Shown here one piece after another: positions 33,016-40,982 of a stretch of 40,982 bases of DNA. Within the stretch, counting starts at the first letter, position 1, and each line of letters begins with the position of its first letter. The position numbers were made by a program, and so were the translations under genes. Source of the stretch: Spongospora subterranea f. sp. subterranea. Its lineage: Eukaryota; Endomyxa: Phytomyxea; Phytomyxea; Plasmodiophorida. The notes under the pieces are model-generated. The model did not search any database. It saw nothing but the letters and a program-made list of their open reading frames with translations, and was not told where the DNA came from. The stretch lies in the NCBI GenBank assembly GCA_049724395.1, contig JAUGWO010000147.1, positions 1 to 40,982 of the forward strand. The letters are read 5' to 3'.

Positions 33016-33545
33016 CACTAGTTTTTGGTGTGTCACACACCCAGACCTAGATTAATTGGAGGATCAATTCGACACACCCAAGAAAGTCAATGATGGTTTA
33101 ACGGACGAGATTAACAGAGAAACCACACCCCATGTATCAAACATGAACGCGACAGAGGGCGAAAACCTATCCCATTTCAAAATAGTCATTGCTAGTTTGG
33201 TGTTGACCGTTCAATCCAATTAAAACCTGACTGTTTGTACAAAATCTTCTTGACCCTACAATCGACCTCACAGTACCAAGCCGAGTGCTATGTTTATCGA
33301 TCTAAGAAACAACGCTTAGGGTTCCTAGCGTCACCAACGCTAGTGGACCCTCCACGTTGTTTTGATATCCAACTGTGTAAATTTAGCGAAACCTAAAAAA
33401 ATTTTGGACGTTGGGTGTCGCAAGGTCCAGGATAGTTTCCTTTGTAGAAGAACAATAGCAACTCGCATTGACGGTATTAGATGAGCACGAGCTCTAGGGA
33501 TTGCTATGCGAAATTCAATAAACCTGTTCATGGCGCATCATGCCA
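33016..33545 (+). repeat. Right arm of the 30-kb-spaced inverted repeat (MULE-like 3' remnant)
   Basis: Inverted counterpart of 2247-2627, with shared tracts such as gcaatgactattttgaaatgg, ctctgtcgcgttcatgtttg and acaccaaaaactagtg (all on the minus strand here). At its outer end it encodes a degraded version of the element C-terminus (VEEQ, a stop, QLALTVLDEHEL). A block of about 100-130 bp between 33260 and 33400 is absent from the left arm. Confidence 0.75.
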
Positions 33546-33950
33546 TTGGACTTACGTTACAACTATTTTGAATCTGGTGATGGTGGGGATCGTATCGTTA
33601 CGTGGCGAACTATCATCGAACGATTTTACGTCCATCAATTCATGCTTCTCAATAGTCGGTTGTTCTGATTGCATCTGCTGAAGCGGTGAAGAAAGATGAC
33701 TTCGCACCGCCGTGCCTCAATGCCAAAATCCCCTCAACCATGTCAACGTTCTGGTTTGAACCGAAAGCGTCCACCATCGCTAACATCGCACGCGCTGCCT
33801 GAACAATAAAACATTCAGCTGGACTCGGATCCATTGTGAAAATCGGTGTAAATATTGAAATCCCATGGGATCAATTCCCATGGATTCTTAAGTGTGTCGA
33901 AATTAATCCTCGGTTGTCCTCAAAACTGTGAATGGTCGCTAAGTCAGGGC

Positions 33951-34016
33951 GGATGGAATGCGGTCGGGGATGATTGTGCACAGGGATGGAATGCGGTCGG
34001 GGATGATTGTGCACAG
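33951..34016 (+). repeat. Perfect 33-bp tandem duplication
   Basis: The unit begins ggatggaatgcggtcggg and ends gattgtgcacag. It occurs twice back to back, without mismatch. It is in frame with a small open frame, where it encodes WNAVGDDCAQG twice. Confidence 0.95.
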
Positions 34017-34097
34017 CAGTGTGATAAAGGTCCACTGTAGTCCCATGTTTTTATTTACGGTCGGCCCCTATTATATGATGGACTGCTGGGTCGCAAA

Positions 34098-34568
34098 TTG
34101 CGATGGCAGACGATACCGGCATACCGACAGTTAAAATATGCCATCGCCAGGATATGGTACCTGAAGGAGCGGCTACAGCCTTTTCCGCAGACAACCTCGA
34201 CCGCGTTGACTATTATGGACTCGGAATGTGACGATGACGGTCTAGATGTCAAAGCGTTTGTATTGAAGTTTGCCGATGCCCACCGTTCTGATAATGTTCA
34301 CATCAAGCAATCCCGGATGCCGATGGGTCTGTCCATTCAGGTCGTTTCGGCAAAAGGTCCTCACCCTGTGTGCGTCGGCTGTAATCAAGCCATGGAGCGA
34401 GGCGATACGCGGCTGTACAAACGGCAGCAGACGAACCTCGAAAAGGGATGGACGACTGGGCTGTCTTATCCTTTAAAAGGCGAGTGCATGCCGTTCCTGA
34501 GCGTTGAGGAGAAGGACGAGCTGCAACGGTTGATGGACCACAAACAAAAACTTCATAATTTTGAATAA
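34098..34568 (+). mobile_element. MULE-like element fragment, C-terminal finger domain (copy 2)
   Basis: 156-codon frame whose last 80 residues match the element at 1453-2109: CVGC, a spacer ending in the invariant Trp (EKGWTTGLSYPLKGEC), then FLSVEEKDELQRLMDHKQ. The His of the finger is replaced by Pro. Upstream residues (DDDGLDVKAFVLKFADAHRS) are not visible in the first copy. No upstream transposase core is seen, so this is a fragment. Confidence 0.55.
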
Positions 34569-34615
34569 AGCGTTCACATTATTCCATTTCTCATCTGAGC
34601 CGCTACAAACTCTTC

Positions 34616-34831
34616 TCAAAAACCAGCTACTCCAGTTCCTAATTCGGCTTTCACTGGAATGTCCTTCTCCGCAACGCTCAAGGATGGCATGCACTCGGGT
34701 TTGAAATGATACGACAGCCCCGTCGTCCATCCCGCTTCCACGACATCATCGATCGTAGTCTGTCGTAGTACTCCTAAGACTGGGTAGATATAGCACAGAC
34801 TACTACCGGAACTATACTGTACAAAGCACAC
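34616..34831 (-). mobile_element. MULE-like element fragment (copy 3, opposite strand)
   Basis: Short minus-strand frame with GWTTGLSYHFKPECMPSLSVAEKD, clearly the same finger C-terminus. It keeps the His of the presumed metal site. It lies tail to tail with copy 2 (34098-34568). The rest of the element is missing. Confidence 0.55.
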
Positions 34832-34841
34832 AGACCGTCCA

Positions 34842-35479
34842 ACGTTGATGCTAACACATCAACATTAGTTTGGATAAATGGTGCTGGATCCCATCTTCGC
34901 TCGTGTTATTCCGGTGATAGCGATACCACTCGGTGGCGGCGACAAAAAGAGCGTCAAGCTCGTATCAACTCAGTCGCAAACGTCCCTAAATTCCGCCCAT
35001 TTTCTGATAGTTCTACCGTGCCAGGTAGCACTTAAACTTGGAAATACAATTGCTGCCGATTCGGACGATGCTTTTGTTCTCGAGAGTCCTTGAACAAGTC
35101 CTATAGAGTATTTCTCGATGCTTTGATACCTAAGGAGATCATATTTGGTCACGTGGGCGAGCCGCTTTTCGTCTTTGATGTTCTTCGCCACTGATGTGAT
35201 GCGGCGGGATAACAGTTGTAATGCGGTTGGTATGTCTATGAAAGTTTCGTCCACTGCTTCCGGAGATTCCGCTTAAAAAACTTCGGCGACAATTTCAGCT
35301 GTTGCACTTCTCAGTTTGAACCAATTGGTAATTTTAGGGACGTTTGGACTGAGTTGATACGAGCTTGAGGCTCTTTTTGTCCCCGCCACCGAGTGGTATC
35401 GCTATCACCGGAATAACACGAGCGAAGATGGGATCCAGCACCATTTATCCAAACTAACGTTGATGTGTTAGCATCAACG
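34842..35479. repeat. Inverted repeat, arms of about 150 bp, spacer 338 bp
   Basis: The left arm 34842-34992 and right arm 35331-35479 are inverted copies at about 96%, sharing ggtgctggatcccatcttcg, gtgttattccggtgatagcg and aagctcgtatcaactcagt. The outer ends contain gttgatg and catcaac, which are self-complementary, so each tip is itself a small hairpin. The spacer is open on the minus strand (34970-35254, no motif). Confidence 0.9.
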
Positions 35480-35794
35480 GCTACGTCATCGTCATCATCG
35501 CAAATGACGTAGCTTTCGTTGTCAGACGACTAACTACCTTCAAGACATACTTCCTCATCGTCAATAGTCGCAGGGATGCGTTTTAGATTCTGGATATTTC
35601 TAGCTTTGGTTAGCTGCTCCATCGAGAGTTCTTGGGAGCCATTGTCAGCAGTTTGATGATTTTCAAGTTTTGAGTCCGGACGGCGCAGTAAAATTTGCGA
35701 TTTTTCGGGGTCATAATTTGCGCCACGGTGTGTAAGAATTGCGGCAATATGTTTGCGTACGCACTTTATGAGCATTTTGATTTTCCACCATATA

Positions 35795-36521
35795 GTTGCC
35801 GTCGACCCAATCACTTGATTATTCCATTTTTGACAGAAATATGCCACAATCATCGAAACAAAAACGGCACGTCAAACGATGTCGACAACACAGGAACACG
35901 ATTGTAGTTTCTCTATCCCCAACGGACGAAGCAGATGATTCGTATCCGCATCTCGAAGACGATAGTGTTGATATGTCAAACAACGATTACTTATTGAACA
36001 GTGTGGATGACAAGATGATTAAAGAACAGATCTAAAACGCACGATTTGGTTTGATCAGGATAACCGACCAATTCGACCCAAAGGTGAAGGGAGGAGCGTT
36101 ATGGTGTCGGAGTTCATCTGTGAATGTCATGGACCGATTAAACTGACAGGCAATGATCAAGCAGAAATTCCCTGGTTCCTACTGAAACTGTGGACTCCGA
36201 CACCATAACGCTCCTCCTTCACCTTTGGGTCGAATTGGTCGGTTATCCTGATCAAACCAAATCGTGCGTTTTAGATCTGTTCTTTAATTATTTTGTCATC
36301 CTCACTGTTCAATAAGTAATCGTTGTCTGACATATCAACACTATCGTCTTCGAGATGCGGATACGAATCATCTGCTTCGTCCGTTGGGGATAGAGAAACT
36401 ACAATCGTGTTCCTGTGTTGTCGACATCGTTTGACGTGCCGTTTTTGTTTCGATGATTGTGGCATATTTCTGTCAAAACAACACAGGGATGGAATAATCA
36501 AGTGATTGGGTCGACAGCAAC
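35795..36521. repeat. Inverted repeat, arms of about 320 bp, spacer 80 bp, carrying a duplicated ORF
   Basis: The left arm 35795-36113 and right arm 36194-36521 are inverted copies at about 96%; the right arm has about 10 extra bases near 36477. Both arms encode the same protein on their own sense strand (left 35796-36035 +, right 36271-36564 -): a basic RHVKRCRQHRN stretch then an acidic DEADDSYPHLEDDSVDM stretch. The left-flanking plus strand at 35717-35775 encodes CKNCGNMF and a following His, possibly a zinc finger. It is likely part of a mobile-element protein, family unknown. Confidence 0.88.
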
Positions 36522-36564
36522 TTACCCCGGAGGACTGACGCAGTTCACAATAATTGCGACGCAA

Positions 36565-37985
36565 ATACTATTATGCGTGACAGACGCTACAAATATTGAG
36601 AACAGGGTTGCGCTCATTTTTTGAAGTGATTATTGTTTTTCCCTGCCAAGTTTCAAAAAGGTTCTCTACCACTTAGTATTCGACCTTAGATAACTCAGTC
36701 AATAATAGCTCAATAAAAAATCTAACTCTATTTATATTTGCTTCTCGACTCGATTTACCCGAAAATAGAGCTGCTTTTCATTTTGCATTGATGTGTCTTT
36801 GGCCATTACAAAACTCCGCGAGCCCCATACAAACAGTGTCGAGTTAAGGTGTCCCGTACTGTACTTCAGCAATAAAGATCTAGATTTGGGGAATTTTGTA
36901 AATTACGCGTTATTTTTTTCTTTTGCACACTTTATAGATGCAGTAGTCGCCGTGAACTGGACTATACACATGGAAGAAACCTCCTCTCGCATTTTGTCTC
37001 GCACTTTGAACTGCGCAATAGCGCACTTGTATTTGCGCAGCAATCACACACACGGTGACAAGTGTATCAATGTGCGCGCTCTAAATGCTGTCAACCTGCG
37101 GATTCCGTGAGTTCCTTCATCGCTTGCATGCCCCTCTACACATACCTACAGGAGTCGAAAAAATCTTGTGAACCTGCAGCAACGCGATTCGGCCATCGCA
37201 AAATCAGTACGGTCAGCATTAGAGAGTTTGATTTGTTTTCTCTCCCTTCTCTCCACGATAATTTCTCCTGTCACGAGAGTGTAGCGTCAGAGGATTATGA
37301 CAATTGTTGTAATTTCTGAGCTAGATGACTGGGTTTTCCAAATCAATGAAACTGTAGCATCAAGTGTTCTAAAATGGTCTCCTGGTGCAGATGCGCATTT
37401 GAACAAGTCTCACACAGGTGATGGGGGAGTTAGCGCTGATTCTCTTTCGGGTGCTTCATCCTAATTCCAAGTTTCGCTTTCGATAAAATCATCGAGCTAT
37501 GCCGCCTGTTGGGCTTGCTGCTTCAAGGTTAAATCTGTCCGATGGTGGAAAAAATGTAGGTCAGGATTGTATATGTTTCCGGTGGAGAAGGGATTACTCA
37601 AGACATGCACTTTACCAGTGAGTCTGGTCATGCGATTAATGACCTTGGGTCCAAAAAAGAATTCGTCAAATTCTTACCGAAAGGTGCAAAAGCGGTTTGA
37701 AAACTACAAAACACGGACGGTTTTCGAAGAGGATATAGTGTGTGACCAATGGTAATTTGATGCGATCCCAGATATTGTCGAGAACATCCCATGCGAGGGA
37801 TAGTCCAGGTTTGGCCCACTTCTGGGATGATCCTGAACGATGCGCGTTTACTGTTTTCGAACCAACCCGATTTCTCGTCGCGACAAGAATTTTAATGTAG
37901 ATTTCAGATCGTTATGGCCGATCATTTGGCCATAACTGACCGTAAATCATCGAATTTGTTGGACTCAAATGTATTTCAGTGGAGT
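36565..37985. other. Repeat-rich flank without a recognised gene
   Basis: Open frames at 36793-37110, 37062-37319 and 37567-37755 (+) have no known motif. A plus-strand reading at about 37318-37460 (DDWVFQINETVASSVLKW) looks protein-like but ends quickly. I see no RNA gene. This looks like degraded mobile-element or lineage-specific sequence. Confidence 0.35.
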
Positions 37986-38004
37986 AATCATCTGTCGAAG
38001 ATGA

Positions 38005-38355
38005 TAAGGACCGGGATTTTATCACTATAATGACCTACAAAATCAAGGCAGAGCAGTTTTCGACCCAGCTGCTGTCAATCTGAAGCATAATTCTAAGAAT
38101 TGATATCTCTCAATGATCGGACATGTCAGCACGAGCATTGTGGCGCCCATTCAAACAAATGATCCCTGGATTCTATCACTTCGATCATGGGACAGGTCAG
38201 CACGAACATTAGGCGCGCATTTGAATATTGTTTGTTGATTTATTTCTTGACATAGGCCAAATAGATTGAATATAGGCTTCAAATTGATAGCAGCTGGATC
38301 GAAAACTGCTCTTCCTTGATTTTGTAGGTCATTATCGTGATAAAATCCCGGCATC
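38005..38355. repeat. Inverted repeat, arms of about 85 bp, with a direct repeat in its loop
   Basis: The arms 38005-38090 and 38272-38355 are inverted copies at roughly 93%, sharing gggattttatcac, atgacctacaaaatcaagg and agcagttttcga. Within the spacer a second unit is directly repeated at about 38115-38158 and 38183-38227 (atcggacatgtcagcacgag, then atgggacaggtcagcacgaa). Both arms encode the same peptide (GRAVFDPAA). Confidence 0.85.
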
Positions 38356-38598
38356 ATCTCTTGAGATTCACGGCGGATGTGTGCATCAAGTGTGAATCCT
38401 GTCATAGTAGTAGCGGAAATTTCTTGCCATCAAACGCCATTATTCATTGAAAACATATAATGTGCCCGGGCAAAAAATGGTCGTGCTATCAACGCAGGTA
38501 ACGTCGTTGCAAGGTATGAAACCTTATTTTCGATTTGCATAGTGTTTTGATCCATGTCGTATCAGTATTGATATCAGAGGCACTATCGAACCCGGGTC

Positions 38599-39047
38599 TC
38601 AATTCGAGGCTTTTGAGCAATTAGAGGCCGAAGTCCGGCGTTTCGCCCAACAACGAGGATTCAATTGCGGCAAATCCACAAAGCCGCTGTGAACTGCGTT
38701 GGCGCCATCTGCTCTGCACAAAAATATTTTCAGAAATCTATCCTCCCTTGTCACCGTGGTAAGCCATGATTTCTGAGTTGAGTGGGTGAAGAGCGTCGGC
38801 GAGGCGAGACAGACGTTCTCTGTAGCTGTACGCGAACAGAAGAGGGCCGAGAGTGGATCACCCTGGCGGGCACCTGGCGAAAATGAGAGTTTGTGAACGA
38901 CTTGACCATCAGCATTGCGAGTGAGGAGCATGGAAGGGGCACCATTGTGCAAACTTGAGGATACATCAACGTTCGCCGCGCAGAGTTGCGCCAACGGCAA
39001 TCACCTCTTGGTCTCATTAGAATTGTCAACGGTTTCAAACCGGTCAA
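38599..39047 (-). pseudogene. LINE-like reverse-transcriptase fragment
   Basis: The minus-strand frame contains FSPGARQGDPLSALFC, the RT domain-4 signature of non-LTR retrotransposons (usual form GVRQGDPLSPLLF). Before it comes a segment typical of the preceding RT region (HNGAPSMLLTRNADG). After ALFC the open frame departs from RT-like sequence, indicating a frame change. No YxDD box, endonuclease or poly-A tail is seen. It is a short 5'- and 3'-truncated relic. Confidence 0.6.
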
Positions 39048-39415
39048 GGCTCAAACCGGTTTGACAGAAAATGCCCAACTGATTGAAACCGGTTGGAGCC
39101 GGTTTTCAAACCGACTTAAACCGGTTCGATAGTTGCGGAGATGTGATTGATTCTTTGCAGGGAATAAAATGTGCCATTTCTGACAAACGATCAACCACGA
39201 CGAGAAATCTGGTTTGGAACCGGTTTCAAATCGGTTTAGAGGTTCCACTCGAAGTTAGAGAGACATCAAATGCAGGATTTATCCAATCTGGAAACAATTC
39301 TGCGTCTTTTGGTCAAACCGGTTTCAAACCGGTTTAATTCGGTTTTGGCAAAACCGCAAACTGATCGAACCGGTTTATGTACCGGTTTGAATCAGTTTGC
39401 ACCCGGTTGTGATCA
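39028..39415. repeat. Cluster of AAACCGGTTT-type palindromic motifs
   Basis: At least ten copies of an (A)AACCGGTTT-like word, several of them perfect 10-base palindromes, fall within about 380 bp. Examples lie near 39038, 39056, 39088, 39118, 39219, 39317, 39327, 39370 and 39381, with more degenerate ones between. Spacing is irregular. The cluster ends directly upstream of a DDE transposase reading frame, the place where sub-terminal transposase-binding repeats are expected. Confidence 0.85.
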
Positions 39416-39433
39416 ACCCGTTGCCATCCCTAG

Positions 39434-40982
39434 GTGTCATTTTGTGTGATCATGGTTGGTAAGCGTACGCAGGAGGAGTGTCTCATAGACTTGAAGCAGA
39501 GAATCTGGAAATGGGGATTTGACAATAATGACCTCGCTACGATTGAGAAATCTAACACAACATCTTCTTCGCCTTGGATGCCATCAATCTATATCTTGAA
39601 TGCATGGCCGGAGTGTTCTGTTATCCGTCGATGGCGCGATCAGTTGTAACCAATGCCATCCCAAGAATTCAAAGAAGAAGTAAATATGCATTTTGAATCA
39701 GTTTCCGTTTTTCATATTATACTTTGCAGGGTACCTCTTTCTGTATTCTCTCCTTCGCCCATCATTGCAGCTTTGCCCGCCAACAGCTCGCAAAGGGTGG
39801 TAACAACAATGTTGTAGACGTTGAGATGCCCGGAAAAGACATCGATGATTCTGTGAAGGCCTCTGCCCATGATTCTATTGCAGGCACTCGGAAACGCGCT
39901 TTACAGCCTGTAGTAACAATCTCAAGGCGCGTTGCTGTCACGAAATGGATGATCGAAGAGGCGTCCTGGAATGGCGAGATTCACATTTGTTCCAAGGCGG
40001 TTAAGAGTTTTCCGCTCGACTTCCGATCATCCTCGAACGTATGTAGCTCATTCAGTTTTGAAGACAACATTATTGTTGATTCTTTTTCCTGTTCAGGCAA
40101 ACCTTACGAAGGCGGGACGATGGTGGAAAGACCGAGAAAATGTTGAAGCCCTCGCAGACATGAACCAGAAGTCAGTTTCTCGGGCTGGCGATGGCGTCCG
40201 GAAGGTTGTGCGCCTCAAAGCGATCACTGGTCGTGGGCGTTCTCGCGCTGCCTGGGTTCAGCAACTCTATGAAATGACAGTTGATGAATTTCGTCGTCTA
40301 AAAGCAGCTGGACTAAAGTTCAGTCCCTCATTGCTGGGAGTTGTAGCCAGGGATTTGATTACCACGACACCGGTCTTCGGGGTAGGATTTCGGGATCCAT
40401 TCGATTCGCAACCCATTATCCCCCAAATTTTCTCTATTCGCTGAATTCAGCAACTTTTGGCGAGTTGTTCGCTTTCAATACCTACACCTCGTCGGATTTG
40501 ATTGTTCCCCGTAGGAAGTTAATAATTTCGTCTGCAGAAAACAGACGGGGAACTATAGTCGGTGAGCCCGGCCAAACTGGAATAGATTGAGAATCTGTGG
40601 CATTCCATATGGGTGTCGTAAAACGTGGATTTCAGTCAAAAGAGTTCGGCGAAAATCTACAGAAAAATGGCGACGAAACGCACTTTATCGTCAACATTGA
40701 TAACGGTCGTACATTTGGATTTCGAGGAGACGAACAGGTCAAGTACCACCGATGTCGTATCGGAGGAGAGGGAATGACGATGATGGTTCATCTAACTGGA
40801 GGTCCCAGGAGGCGCATTCTGCCTCCGATGATGATCTTCGTCAATGCTATCCGATCCAGGGTCTGTCCGACGACATTACCGGTGCTTCTTATCGGTCCGG
40901 TCCCAAGGCTGGAACGATCGCACGGTCTGTTGAAGCACGGTTTATTGGAAATGAGAATTCAGTCTTATTATTTTTCAATAGG
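39434..40982 (+). mobile_element. DDE-type DNA transposon (pogo/Tc1-like), running off the right edge
   Basis: The DNA-binding part reads TKAGRWWKDRENV, then TGRGRSRAAWVQQLYEMTVDEFRRLKAAGLKFS. The catalytic part follows at about 40600-40850: FHMGVVKRGF, GDETHFIVNIDNGRTFGFRG (first catalytic Asp in DETHF), GGEGMTMMVHLTGG and PPMMIFVNA, then CYPIQGLSDDITGASYRSGP in the next frame. This order is characteristic of a transposase group I know best from oomycetes. A 58-nt intron (40039-40096) joins the first two open blocks in frame. An in-frame TGA near 40587 and a frame change near 40850 show decay. The later catalytic acidic residues lie beyond the window. Confidence 0.72.

Noticed and set aside
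1-40982. CRISPR array, bacterial operon or ribosome-binding sites
   Set aside because: No regularly spaced short repeats; genes are intron-bearing and eukaryotic.

Overview
This window is nuclear DNA from a unicellular eukaryote. Almost every gene is cut by very short GT-AG introns (45-82 nt), and the reading frames rejoin cleanly across them. The conserved proteins are all eukaryotic: CCT delta, Pelota/Dom34, an FHIT-type HIT protein, an RCC1-repeat protein, an RPEL-repeat protein, a sphingomyelin-synthase-like PAP2 enzyme, an SLC10A7/BASS-like transporter and membrane-anchored subtilases. RPEL motifs, a C-type-lectin-like protein and the PAP2 enzyme fit a protist near opisthokonts, but the transposase at the right end looks like a type I associate with oomycetes. 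I do not name the organism.

Layout. 1-2.65 kb: a decayed Mutator-like (MULE-like) DNA transposon. 2.7-5.6 kb: an ankyrin-repeat gene built from tandemly duplicated exons. 5.6-8.0 kb: unrecognised coding fragments, a foldback repeat and possible retroelement remains. 8.1-16.8 kb: a compact gene island with an EF-hand histidine phosphatase (+), RCC1 protein (-), RPEL protein (-), CCT4 (-) and PAP2-C enzyme (+). 16.9-19.9 kb: no recognised gene; one old inverted repeat. 19.95-22.6 kb: a near-perfect 1.2 kb inverted duplication of the transporter gene; the right copy is whole and the left is cut off. 23.3-32.4 kb: FHIT (+), a secreted C-type-lectin-like protein (-), two paralogous subtilases head to head (the - copy open, the + copy broken), and Pelota (-). 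32.5-41 kb: a repeat-rich flank with more MULE-like fragments, several inverted repeats, a LINE-like reverse-transcriptase fragment, and a DDE transposon preceded by a dense field of AACCGGTT-like motifs and running off the right edge.

How the genes relate. The island genes are ordinary housekeeping or signalling genes: chaperonin, ribosome rescue, phosphate/inositol metabolism, sphingolipid synthesis and actin-linked RPEL. They show no joint pathway. The lectin-like protein and the two subtilases could form a small extracellular or cell-surface group, but this rests on adjacency and predicted topology only. The most unusual feature of the window is its number of inverted repeats: at least six local ones, plus one pair about 30 kb apart that brackets the whole gene-bearing part. 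The arms have diverged to different degrees, so they did not all arise at once and most are not simple amplification artefacts.
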